A DNA stretch of 64,000 bases from the NCBI GenBank assembly GCA_037176845.1, contig JAYKXP010000010.1, positions 434,001-498,000 of the forward strand, read 5' to 3'. A program made the position numbers and the translations under genes. The stretch comes from Paramarasmius palmivorus (taxonomy: Eukaryota > Basidiomycota > Agaricomycetes > Agaricales > Marasmiaceae). Below, piece by piece: positions 44,243-55,506 of this stretch. The notes under the pieces were generated by a model that worked only from the letters and a program-made list of their open reading frames with translations, was not told the DNA's origin and did not search any database. Every line of letters begins with the position of its first letter. Within the stretch, counting starts at the first letter, position 1.

Positions 44243-46535
44243 ATGGCTGTTTGCCCAGAAGAGAATCGACCAGAGATTGATCAATCGACTTTCTGGTACG
44301 AACTATCAAATCTCGTCCGACTATTGTAATAACTTGAGAGACAGGGAAGCGGGACAACTCAATTGGGAGACTCACCGAGTAGGATGGGCGATAGCTGGTG
44401 CGATCCAGTTCGCTTTTCAATGACCATTTATCTGATTTCATTTTTTTTAAGGCGGCTGTAGCATCGTTGTGCGTGTACTATGCCATTTCCTGGCACGAAT
44501 TCCAACCTTTTTCTACGAACGACAGACTGTCATCATTTCCACAATATCAGTTCTTCAGCATTGCAGGTGCGCCTAGCATATGAAGAGAATCAAAATTAAG
44601 GCTAAGATAACGACAATCTATTCAGAAGCTACACAAACCCCGCTGAACAGCGGCAGATGTCAGTGAAACCAAGTGCACCTCACCCAGTCTTTCTTATGTT
44701 GCCTGAACAGCCTCCGGATCCTTTATATGCCACCAGTCTATGCTATCATCTCCTTCTTTTCTTACCGATTCTTCCGGAGCTACACCTACTATTCCTTGGT
44801 TGAAGTTGGTATGTGCCGGTGAAAATTCAGTCTGAGCAAATTTACTAAAGCAGGTAATGGCAGCTTATGAGGTGAGTCGTCAAATTGAGGTGTATTCACG
44901 CTTATGTCTGACTCCGTCCCTCAGGCCGTCACTTTGAGCGCTTTCCTGTAGGTCCCAATAGCATTCTTGAATCTTCGGTGACGATCGAATGACTGTCCTC
45001 ACAGGTTACTTCTCATTGAGTATGTTGCCGCGACTGCTAGCAGTCGAGACGCAAAGAATGCTCTCGCCCGCAAGGACAAGAGAAAATTACCAATGCCCGT
45101 TAGTCGGACTCTACTGAAAATGTGCTGTTTCCTGATTTCTTTTTTAAGTTCTGTTGTTGGAGGTATCGACCTACTAAAGTGAGCTTTCACTCCGTACTTG
45201 TCGATTTGTGTCTAAGCCATGTCGCGTAGGCCTATTTCATGTATACACTCAAGGTTAGGATCGTAACGTTTTTGTGAGTGGTAGAAGAAACTCAGCGCAT
45301 TTCATTTACAGTGGTCGGTGCTCCAATACGTTATCATCAGACCAGGTAAGCACGCTTCAAAGTTGCTCTACGTACCTCCGATAACGCTTGCAAGAATAGC
45401 TGCTTCGATTGCGGGCATAATATGCGAAAAATTGGGTGTCCTATGCGAGGCAGCTGGATTCGATGCACATTGGGCTAATGTGTACCTTGAAGCCATAGAC
45501 TTTGTCAGCATTAGGTATGTCATATTTTACTCTACATTATCTCAAATGAATGACAAAATGACTAGTGTCGCTTTATATGGTTTACTATTGTTCTACGGTC
45601 TCACGAAAGAAGAACTTGCGGGCAGAAGACCACTTGCAAAATTCTTGGCCATCAAACTGATTGTCATGTTCACGTTTTACCAATCCTTCGTTGTGAGTGA
45701 CCGACCATCTCTGCATCTTGGAGATGAAACGTGCTGATACCTAACACAGTTTAGCGCACTGGAAGGCCGAGTCATACACGGTAACGCCTTGCTGTTGATT
45801 CACTTGGCTTCGGTGTGAATTGATGTTATTGTCAAGCAACCCAATACTGGACCGAAAGTAATATATCCAACGGCTTGAACGCTCTGGCCATCTGTATCGA
45901 GGTAAGTTATATAATTAAGTCGATGTTCTCGATTCATGAACTGACACTCGATAGATGATTTTCTTCTCAATATTGATGTGGTGGGCTTATAACGTTCGGG
46001 AGTACAAAATTCCGGGTCAGGCACCGACAAGTATCTGGAAGCCACTCTGGGATTCGTAAGTGTTGTTGATTAGTATCAAGAATTGCTAAATAGACATTCC
46101 ATCCCATACTCCTAGGGTCAACTACTGTAAGGAACGTCATCTCTGACCCGCCTACTACGTACTCAACTCATCCTAGCGGATTTTGCCATGGAGATATGGG
46201 GATCCTTGAAATTTTTCGTCGACTATTACCGCGGTGTACCGACAGCCCATGGACACGGACATCTTGGTCGACCTAATTTCGCTGGAGCTTTTGGAGTCAG
46301 TTCTAGCTATTCGAGGCCTTCGAGAGCCGCTGCCGGAGAAAGCAACGGAAGTAGTGAGTACACACTCGCTCGGGCCCGGATGAGCTATGATGAGGACATC
46401 CGATTAGCTCCTTATCATTATGGCGACGCTTCTAGTCAGAATCAGGAACGTTCCGAGGAAAGTCGAATACATGGGCAACCGGCAACCAACGAACGAGCGC
46501 GGCCAGGCAGTCGTGATACCCATGGACAGGTTTGA
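44243..46535 (+). CDS. TMEM184/OST-alpha (DUF300, LAZ1-like) seven-pass membrane protein
   Basis: The spliced N-terminus, starting at 44243, reads MAVCPEENRPEIDQSTFW, EAGQLNWETHRVGWAIAGG, CSIVTVIISTISVLQHCRSY, TNPAEQRQILRILYMPPVY, AIISFFSYRFFRSYTYYS and LVEVAYEAVTLSAFL. Then come YVAATASSRDAKNALARKDK, the conserved cysteine motif FCCWRYRPTKAYFMYTLKW, VLQYVIIRP, GIICEKLGVLCEAAGF, YGLTKEELAGRRPLAKFLAI and MWWAYNVREYKIPG. These are signatures of the DUF300 family, which includes animal organic solute transporter alpha and TMEM184 and plant LAZ1. The C-terminus is a cytoplasmic Ser/Arg/Gly-rich tail. The gene is extremely fragmented, with exons of 17 nt (44452-44468), 41 nt (44526-44566) and 8 nt (44864-44871). 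Transport function is inferred from relatives. Confidence 0.88.
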
Positions 46536-46734
46536 ATAAAAGGACTATCTAGCTACTTTCTACTCTCTTTTTCTTTCGGAACTGGTACATTATTATCTTT
46601 ATCTTAGTTTTGCAATGTATCGATGGACCGAACACATACCAAAGCCATTCACCTGCTAAGTCGTGCAACTTGAGTGACATTACGTTAGTACGCGCGTAGG
46701 GCGTTCACTGCAACCACCACCTTCCCCAGCCATC

Positions 46735-48486
46735 ATGGCCACTTCTTCGACCCTTCTTCAGCTCATATATCATGAAAAGCAACAACCCGGCTCGATGCTT
46801 TGCGCTCAACACGCTCTCAACAATCTCTTGCGTATGTGTCGATTTCTTTTACCTAGTTTTCCTCCTCATTTCACAGTGTTACAGAGGGAAACTATGTGCG
46901 AAAAGTTCATTATTAGAATTCCCGATCCGGTGCTGATAAACCTGAAATAGTTCACTGCACCAGACCTATCAGAAATTGCACGCAATCTAGACGATCTTGA
47001 ACAGAGCTACGATGATGATAATCAGGGAACGAGCAGTAACATGGATGATACAGGTACGTCTTTATATACTTATCTCTGGTAGTTCTATGAACTTCGTATA
47101 GGATTCTTCTCCGTGCAAGTGTTAGAGAACGCTTTGTCGGTATGGGGATTGAGGCAAGTACTATGATAATGCAACCCTAGTTCGCTTCGTGCTAACACTG
47201 TAACACAGCCTTGTTCGCTGGCGGGGACAACAGATGCGACCATATCAAGATCACCCACAGTTCGTTGCTACCTCGAATCAATCTCGGTACAATACTGACA
47301 CGGAAACTCCAGCACGCAGCTTGCCTTCATATTGAACCATCAACAACATTGGTACACGCTTCGCCGATTTGGACCCGCTTTTCCAAACCTCGATGAGGAC
47401 CCTGGTGAAGGGCATTGGTTCAATCTCAACTCGTTCTCTGTCAGCCCGGAATGGGTCGGAAAGCTTTACTTAGGTATGTTTTTGCAGGAAGTGGAACGGC
47501 AAGGTAATTTCGCGTGTACAGTTCCAGTATGGCAAATTTGAACGGTCTTTACAGGCTATTCAATATTCGCAGTTATACAAACCGATCCCACCGCTCCTCT
47601 GGCTCTACCACGAACTGAAGCCGACGATATCGCTGCTTCTATACCGGAAATAAGTTTCTCGAACCCTGATGCGTCATCAAGCAGAAGTGGACGCGAACAG
47701 CCCGAGTGGGCAGACGTAGAAGGCTTGGAGGATGAAGATATGGAATTGCAGGCTGCCTTAGCTGCTTCATTGGGTTCGGGTCCTTCCTCACCTCCTCATC
47801 TTGTCCGGAGACCAGTACCACTGCCCGAATCTGGTCCGCCATCGGGCCCTGGCTCTGGATCTCATACACCAGCTCGTTCAGGTCTTCTTTCGCCACTTGG
47901 GCTCCCAGCTGAGACAGCAGAATTTGATGATCTTGATCCAGTAGCGGCAAGTAGAGAACGCAGCCGACGGAGGTTGATGCAGATGCAGGCAGAGCAAGAA
48001 CAAGCTCATCGTGAGCTTTGGGATGAAGGAAATAGACCCAACACCTCCAGAGAAGAAGAGTACGAGGAAATGTTGAGACGTGCCATTGCTGAGAGCGAGG
48101 CGATGGCGCAGGGCTCAGGAGACTCCATTCCGGATAATGCGGAAGCTAGTGGACATGGTATGGAAGTTGATAACGATGGTCCTGAACCAAATTTTGCCAC
48201 TTCCAGGTTTGAGCAAGAACGGGTATATGACGATGATGATGCTGAATTACAAGCTGCGTTGAAGGCTTCCTTGGAACAGGCACCGCATGATTGGGTTCCA
48301 CCGCCTGCTCAGGCATCAGCATCATCCGTTACCCAACCGCAGTCTCAGAGTACAGCATCTTCCGACAAAGCCGAACTGGACACTGACATGGAGGAAGATG
48401 AAGATATTCCGTCATCACCTGTACCGGCTCAAGCAGTAGACATGGAGGAGATGCGAAAGAGACGCTTGGCTCGATTTGGAGGCTAG
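46735..48486 (+). CDS. Ataxin-3-like deubiquitinase (Josephin domain with UIMs)
   Basis: A cysteine protease that trims ubiquitin chains. The Josephin domain is spread over about six exons: LIYHEKQQPGSMLCAQHALNNLL with catalytic Cys23, then FTAPDLSEIARNLDDLE, GFFSVQVLENALSVWG, ILNHQQHWYTLRRFG with the catalytic His, and GHWFNLNSFSVSP with the Asn. The C-terminal half holds three ubiquitin-interacting motifs: DMELQAALAASLGS, EEEYEEMLRRAIAESEAMA and DDAELQAALKASLEQ. The tail ends MEEMRKRRLARFGG. No long glutamine tract is present, unlike human ataxin-3. The intact catalytic residues point to an active enzyme. Neighbours are TMEM184-like and Atg27 on the same strand. Confidence 0.93.
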
Positions 48487-48656
48487 AGGAAGCATGATTT
48501 CTTGCATACTGTATAATACGGACATGATCCTAGTTGAATAGCACTGTTACAAACAAAAAGGGACTTGTGAGATGACACGCCTTCACCAGCCAGACGCGCA
48601 CACGTAACTGCATCACCCATCTCTCTTCCTACTCTACCCTCTTTATCCTCTGGACC

Positions 48657-49735
48657 ATGCTTTCGCGACATCGTCCATCGCCCGCCCTTCTTTATCTCTT
48701 AATTGTTTCTTCTTCGACATCCGTGCTGGCACTCCAGGAACAGGCATTTGACTGTCATGTCACGATAGACTCATCCAAATGGGATTTGACACCACTGGCG
48801 GGCGAGCATCCGGCATCGCGTACTAGGCTGACGCCTCCGACAACGACGACAGATGATGTCGTTCTCAACTTGTGTGAGGATCTGAAAGGCGAGCAAGGGG
48901 AAAATGGAGACCAAGTACGCTATCATGTTACCCCCGTTTGCGATATACTCGCATTAACTCTTTCTATCCTCTCTAGTGTCCTTCAGGAACTCGATGTTGC
49001 TTAAAACAGACCAACACGAAGGATGGACAGAACAGAATCACCTCCGTTATTCCTATTGCGCAGACCGCATATCTGAACGTGTCCTCGTCCATTCTACCCT
49101 GTACGTCAGTCTCAACGACTCCCCACGCTCTTATTTACACAAATCCCCAGCACCTGCTAAAGGACTATCTCTGACTATGCATGGCAATTCGTATCCGGAA
49201 TCTGGCAGTAGCGATTCGACCCCACAGTCTCTCCAAGTAAATATACTATGCAGCGAGACCCAAGAGCTAAAGTTCCTCGGTTATGATGGGTCGCAGCTCC
49301 AGTTAGAATGGACTCACCCAGCTGGGTGCAGCACACAGGATGATGGGGACGGCGATAAAGGCGACGGAGGTGACGACGCTGGTAATTCCGGGGAGAGTGT
49401 GGGCAGTGGGCTAGGTTTCTTCTTTGGAATGTATGTTCTCCTTTTTCGAACTTCATGTTCAAAAACTAATAATATTGATAGGCTCATATTGGCCCTAGTT
49501 GCATATCTTGGGCTCGGTGCGTACTACAACTATACGACTTACGGTGCCAGCGGAATGGATCTTATCCCGTAAGTCTCTTCTCTATGATTCCCCGTATATA
49601 TACTGAGCACTATCACATAGACATCGTGATTTCTGGAGAGAAGTGCCATATATGCTCAAGGACGTTGTTTCTCACTTATGCTCTACTGTTCGACCACGAC
49701 GGACATCTAGCCGTGGGGGTTACATTTCTGTTTGA
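48657..49735 (+). CDS. ATG27: Autophagy-related protein 27
   Basis: Atg27 is a type I membrane protein that helps Atg9 vesicles cycle between Golgi, endosome and autophagosome site. The start at 48657 gives a signal peptide (about MLSRHRPSPALLYLLIVSSS to VLALQ) and then the mannose-6-phosphate-receptor-like lumenal domain (FDCHVTIDSSKWDLTPLAG; CCLKQTN; VNILCSETQELKFLGYDG; HPAGCS) with paired cysteines. A Gly/Asp-rich linker leads to one transmembrane segment (LILALVAYLGLGAYYNY). The conserved cytoplasmic tail (SGMDLIP, HRDFWREVPYMLKDVVSHL, RTSSRGGYISV) spans the last intron, and the stop is at 49733-49735. Complete, about 265 residues. Confidence 0.9.
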
Positions 49736-50280
49736 TTCTAGTCAGTTCCTACTTAATTGCACATCTAATCATCACGCTACATCGTCTGGAAATTAAAAGT
49801 GAACTCTAAGCTAGGTAGACCTCTTCTACACAAGCTGGAATGATATGTGAGCTTCAGACTTCTCACGCAAGCAATTCAGGGCGATAAGATATGTTCGATT
49901 GCAACGAAACGAAGGTAGCGATAACAGACAGACACTGCATATGTAACGACGGTGTTAGCAGGTATAGTATGCGGTTAGACGAGCCTCAATATGTACATGG
50001 CAAGCCGAATAGCGTGGTATCGGGATAGTCCTCCAAGAAGTAGTGTGCGCCAATCCGGCGACTCGAGACCAAGAAGTGTCACTTGACGGGCCCTCCGCAA
50101 TAGAGGAACCCAGCAGTAGACAGACAGGGTACCAAACTATTATACAGTGGTTGCAAGGGGGTATCTTCAAGCGTGCACTGAGTTCAGAAGTTAGCAGTTT
50201 AGACTGCGTGGTTTCCTATCTGGGTGTCCTATTATGATCAGAGCCTGCGATAGGGCAGCGGTAGGAGAGAGGAAACTTAC
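49736..50280. other. Convergent 3' region
   Basis: This stretch lies between the ATG27 stop and the last supported exon of the DUF6534 gene, which converge. It should contain both 3' UTRs and the unresolved terminal exon of the DUF6534 gene (possible stops at 50191-50193 or 50079-50081, depending on the intron chosen). ORFs at 49955-50170 (minus) and 50043-50237 (plus) overlap each other and match nothing known. Confidence 0.4.
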
Positions 50281-52334
50281 CTGCTCGAGCTCGAAGTCAG
50301 AGTCAGAATGGATAATAGTATCGACGTCTTGCTTGATGGTGATTCGGCGCTTGTGAAATCGGTCAGATAATTATATGAAGTAAAGACACCGTAATACCTC
50401 GCGATGAGCCACAGAGCGCATGTCTTGGGAGCGAGAAGTGTCGATAGTGGTAGAGCCAGGCGGGTCAAAAGTGAGCGAAACGGAACCGATGAAGGTATTT
50501 CCGTTGCCAGTCTTGTTAGAAGCGCGGAGTTCTGCTCGAGCATTGAGTCTAGTAGGGATACGTTAAGGATCAGAAGCCCAGGCTCATGGAAACAGGATGC
50601 CACTCACGTAGTGAGGAAAGAGGTGGAGTAGACTAAGAAAGGGTAGTTAGTGTAAGCGTGTAATCTGGGATTCCAATGGGATAACGATACTCACAACGAG
50701 CGAGAGTCGAGTAGAAGGTGATGTAGATGAACGTATCGGGCCAAACAGTGATCTAGAATAAAGTGAGTTGGAGAGCAAAGCGTGAACATCGAATACTTAC
50801 TGTAATGAGAGACAAGATAGCACAGACACTGATTAGACCAGAAGAGATGAGTGCAGGGGGACATGTAGATGACAAATAACTCACGTAGTGAGGAGGCCAG
50901 TCCTGATGCAGAACAGAATCAATCTGTCCATAATCGCGTCCGTACTGTTGACATGGTCTCGTCAACACAGAATATTCGACATATGATCAAAGCACGTACT
51001 TCTTCATGCCTGATTTGGATGTCCAGAGATAGAAAGAAAGCGATACGGTAATTGCAACATCGCTTGCAGCGCCCAGTGCATTCACAACGCGCGAAATGAC
51101 CTGCTATACGATCAATAGATGAAATACAAAGCAAAACAATTCGACTTGCGCTTAGTTGTTTGAGCTCCAAGTAGGTCGTCATCGGCCAGCTTGGGAGACC
51201 CGAAGTATGTCAGAGAAACGATATTGCATCCTAGTATCTTCAACTCACGAGCGCCCAAAATAAGCTGTGTAATCTTCATTAGCAAACCAATACCATAGGT
51301 CCACACAAGTCCAACGCACCTATAGTAACGCCGAACTCTGCAAAAATAAGCAGCAGCTGCGACAGAGATATCAGCAAACAGACATCACTACGCTATATCC
51401 AGGGACATACAATGAGCACAGTGACGGGTCTATTCTTGTGGCTGACTGTGAATGTTTTGAGTATTTATTTGAGCAATGTAGAAGTACGACGTTGTCCTCA
51501 CGAATCCAGATGCGCCATGTCAAGAAGCTGAAACACCGTTTAGAAAACAGTCTGAAACCAGATAAAGATAACTCACAGTTGTACGATCAACGCGATGAAA
51601 GACTAGATGTTAAAAATAAGTCAGTACTTTGGCATGTCAACATCGCGAAGATATGCACCGTAAGCAAGACCATGATCTTCAAGGCCGAAAAAATCATGAG
51701 AAATGAGTAGAGGGAAGACAAGAAAACACACGAACAAGAATGGACCTACGAACATGTATGTTAGCCACGTCATAAAGTTCAAAGCGACCTGCTCACCATA
51801 TGAGTTCGCCCAGAACGACCGGCTTGCCATAATTGGTGATGAGATAAGTGTAGAGCAGATGGCATAGCATAACTTGATGAGTTGTGTCCAAGACGCTAAG
51901 AGTCTTTAAGCAGCCACGTCGTCCACGTCGCGAGCAAGACATACAGAGTTGTTCCAACCTGTGAAGTGACTTAGACCTCGTTGAGCTACATGGCATCGTC
52001 GACTCACCATAACCTTAAGGCGGATGGGATCCGATGGGTAATCCTGTCTCTGGGGTTGGCATCGTGTTTCCGAAGGCCACAAGCTTGTCACCGTACCTTG
52101 TAGTAGCACCACGTCTGGAAGCACACTATTCCCCAGAGCCTACAACAAACCGTCCGTTAATAGCAAGAACAAAGAGATAGAATGCTTGACACTCACGCTG
52201 CTGCGAAAAGAACACCAATGAAAAGCGCCCCCATCTAAGTAAGGTGTCAGAGAAAGAATGAGATCAAGGTGGTAGAGGAGAAGGTATACCGTATTGTCAA
52301 GGGCAGGGAGGTCAGTAATAGCAGAAGCCATCAT
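50281..52334 (-). CDS. DUF6534 seven-pass membrane protein
   Basis: A member of a large Agaricomycete-specific family of seven-helix membrane proteins of unknown function. The start at 52334 gives MMASAITDLPALDNTMGALF, then IGVLFAAALWGIVCFQTWCYYK, DPIRLKVMV and LSVLDTTHQVMLCHLLYTYL. After TNYGKPVVL come the central helices, and the family hallmarks near the end are SKSGMKKTDAIMDRLILFC, IRTGLLTTVCAILSLI, TVWPDTFIYITFY, LARLYSTSFLTTLNAR. A Ser/Thr-rich cytoplasmic tail follows (NGNTFIGSVSLTF; RRITIKQDVDTII; SDSDFELEQ). About a dozen introns. The final exon after 50281 is unresolved. The hydrophobic pattern resembles 7-TM receptors, but no ligand or partner is known. Confidence 0.75.
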
Positions 52335-53103
52335 AGAGTTGCGAGCAGAAAATGGGGCCAACGGCTGCAAATCGAGAGGTACGGCCAGTCCTTTTATGTA
52401 GCCAACAGAGCTGCCGCCGCCCCGGCTATTACATACTTCAAGAAGTCTGGTCGGGTCGTAATATTCCTGCAGGCTTCCAGAACGGTTATTCTTGATTCAG
52501 GTTTTGTGATCATTGCCTTTCGCTACTTACCAATTGAACTCCAACCGCATGTGCGGTTGCTAGAAATAAAGCTTGGTAGCTGCTAGAAGCGTTGTCGCTA
52601 TCTTCTCATTGGCCCTGAATGACACCGGTAAAGCTGCACCATGACCTTGAAAAATTTTTTTCTTGACGAAGTTGAGGTGACGAGCCGACTTCCGATCTTG
52701 ACGCAGGCATTCGATGGCTTGATGCACTCGAGTCGTAAAGTTGCTCCAGAGAAGGAGGCATTCAAAGATTCTTGGAAAATGGTGGTGAAAACGCGGGCTT
52801 GAAGCAAACGGTGGATGAAGTCTGGTGCAAACGATAATGGAGGAGGCAAACAATGTACGTCGGCAATTGCCGAGCGCTTTAGATCCGCTCGATGACCACG
52901 CTGCCACCCACTAAAGAAAATTTTCAAGGGGCCGCCGCATCAGAACATTCTATCGTCGTTGTGGGTCCCTGGGGTCTCCGGCCTGCTTGATTTGGTTTAA
53001 CGTCGAAGACTAAAACGTGTTTATTGAGAATACTTATCATAGTTTATGTATGAACACCATATTTTAAGGACTGTAGGCAGAACATAACGCGGAATAACTA
53101 AAC
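52335..53103. other. Intergenic region upstream of the DUF6534 gene
   Basis: About 770 bp between the DUF6534 start codon and the stop codon of CDP-diacylglycerol synthase, both on the minus strand. It contains a TATA-like CATAAAAG on the minus strand (52391-52398, about 57 bp before the start codon) and an inverted repeat at 52542-52559. Overlapping minus-strand ORFs (52560-52927) resemble no protein I know. It probably serves as promoter and 3' UTR. Confidence 0.45.
52542..52559. repeat. Short perfect inverted repeat
   Basis: Two 8-nt arms (CAACCGCA and TGCGGTTG) flank a 2-nt centre. It lies about 210 bp upstream of the DUF6534 start codon. CGG-containing palindromes are typical binding sites for Zn2Cys6 fungal regulators, so this could be an operator; chance is not excluded. 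Confidence 0.35.
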
Positions 53104-55232
53104 CTAACATGGTACTTGTACACCCATTCCTTCCAAGTATCTTCTGAGGTCCGCGATCACCTCCAGCTGCTCCTCGACTGTAAGTCCACTGACGATGGTC
53201 TGTAGAACCGAGCCTACAGTGACGTGATGTTGTCGGATCAGGCTGCTGTAGTAGACATATGTGAACACGCCCATCAAGAACCTAGAAATGGGAGTTTGTA
53301 AATCGACGGAGCTATGTAAAAGAAAATGCAACACCCACTGGCAATCCATCCGATCAGTCATCCCACCGTGTCCAGGGATACTGTGACCGAAATCCTTGAT
53401 ATTAAAAGCTCGTTTGAATCCTGATGCGAAAAAGCCTCCGAACGGCGCGACAAGCGAAGCGAAGGATGACAGAATGAGGAGATGTGCGAAGTAAGGAACA
53501 TATGGGATAGTCGTGATGTTACGACTCAGCTACAACATTATATTAGATTCGATTAAGACATGAGATTGATTAAAACTTACTGTAGTCGAAAGAAGTGATG
53601 CCAAAGGCTCCCAAATCTGCCATTCCTTCCATACAAACACGGGGTTCGGCACGCAATCCACATTACTCCATGCATTGACACCTAAGTCATGGACGGGGCA
53701 AATCATGTATTTGAAGCGCATGAAGTATGCACCCCATGCTAGACTGAAAAGCATAGTGCACCAGAATGCACCAACGAAGCCTTCTACAGTCTTTTTCGGA
53801 GATAGCTTGATGAGTGGAGTACGGCCTAACGTAATACCACAGATGTAGGCGAACACGTCGTTACAAATGACGAGCGACGCAGGCACCCAGAACCAAATCA
53901 ATCCTTCCAGAATATTGTTGACGATGAAGTGACTGAAAGAATATAATCAGTAACAGCCCCACGAAAAAAAAAGAATGGTCATAACCTGGAAACCACGATC
54001 AGAAGAAGACTCATGTGGACCCAACAGAAAAGGCCGAATTGCTGCTTGAGGTATCCTTTCTTCAGCGACATGACGAATCCGACGAAACCAATCGTATATA
54101 ACGTGAAGCTGATGATGCGGTGATTGGTGGCAAACGGTAAGAGTTGCGCATCGGAGAAGACAACGTGCTAAGGAAACCGTCATCAGATGCGCAGAAGACC
54201 AGCGAATCCCGAGAACTCACCTTGAAGTAATAGATAATGCTTTCACCGTACAGAAAGTAGTTTGTGACCGCAAAGAAGTACCAATTGAGGGTTTTACTCC
54301 ATGGGTCTTTCGCGGCTTTCTTCTCGCCAGATTCCGGTGGAGGCGCAGATTTTAGAGAGAATAGAGCTGTGACCTCGCGATATACGACGGTCTGACAAAG
54401 CATTACAAGCAGAATCATGTATGCATGCCCCATGAGTAAGAGGCCTAACAGGCATGAGCGCATAACCAACCGAATAAGACTAGTTCTCTTACCTATGAAT
54501 CCGCCTATCATAATGAACGTCCAGAGCGTACGAGTAAGGATGGCTTGTCTCTTCTTCTCGTTGTTTGGAGGAAGTACATTCTCCGTGTTCGCCGTGGCTG
54601 GTTCTTGTTTGACGGCCACGGGAATGTCTTCAGAGTGAACCTCCGTGACTTCGACAGCCTTTTCAGCGACCTCCACTACTTCCTCTATCTGGGGAGTCGT
54701 CACTACCTCTGCACTCGCTTTGGGTAGTTCGTTGGCAGGTACATCTTCTTGAGGAGGTGCAGGCACGGAGGGTGTCGCGTTAGGTATCTCCTGCGTCAAC
54801 GGCGTCTGCTGAACCTCGGGCGGCGGCGGTGGTGGTGGCAGAGTCTCTGGCTCGGGAGCAGTGTCGGCTGAGGTTGAAAGTGCAGCAGATTCCGACTCTG
54901 GCTCGGTAGGAGGTGTCGTGCCGTTCGCCAGCGAATGTTTCTTGCTCTGCGTTTCCAGACGCGCCTTTTGCTTCGCTTCCCGTGCCGCCTTCGCAGCTTT
55001 TTTCTGTGCTGTCTTGGACAATTTTGGAGCTGGTGCCGAAGGTTCTGGTTCTGAGCTGTGTTTTACACATGTTAAGAGGTGATCCAAAATGCGTGAATGA
55101 CGACACGTACCTTATGGGAGTCTCCTCGACAGAGTCAATGAGCTGCTCATCCTCGCTCTCTTCGTCTCCGGATTCTATGGCCAAGGCGGAGAAGAGAGTT
55201 TTTGAGGCAAATCGACTTTGAGACGTGCTCAT
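53104..55232 (-). CDS. CDS1: Phosphatidate cytidylyltransferase (CDP-diacylglycerol synthase)
   Basis: This enzyme makes CDP-diacylglycerol from CTP and phosphatidic acid, the precursor of phosphatidylinositol and cardiolipin, in the ER. The start at 55232 gives MSTSQSRFASKTLFSALAIE. About 200 residues of disordered sequence follow, with a Lys/Ala-rich helix (KTAQKKAAKAAREAKQKAR), a polyproline run and many Glu/Val repeats. The catalytic membrane domain then has RTLWTFIMIGGFIG, PWSKTLNWYFFAVTNYFLYG, VCNDVFAYICGITLGRTPL-like sequence (ICNDVFAYICG), LSPKKTVEGFVGA, and the signature KRAFNIKDFGHSIPGHGG followed by MTDRMDCQ. It ends MGVQVPC. Several introns; the catalytic part has the normal length, so the long N-terminal extension is the oddity. 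It is tandem with TOP1 upstream. Confidence 0.93.
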
Positions 55233-55506
55233 GAGAGGAATGTGGTAAAGGTTGAAGACAGAAATCCGCAGGTCTGTCGCGGCAAAGTGCCAGCGTAATC
55301 ACATTCGCCGAATCACCTCAGTGCTTTTACCAAACCCAAGACAAACAGTGAAAACAATTTGATTGAAAGCGTGCTAAGTGGATACAATCTAGTCCTACGA
55401 GTGAATGCGTTTCTACACGATGCTATTAAGTATTACGGGCTGTTATGGCTGCATAATGGTCCGACGGTGTAAGTGGGTAGAGTAAGTCCGATGTCCATGC
55501 GGAATT

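Noticed and set aside
52560..52927. Minus-strand ORFs of 109-115 codons
   Set aside because: Overlapping frames with mixed composition and no recognisable domain, in the interval upstream of the DUF6534 gene.
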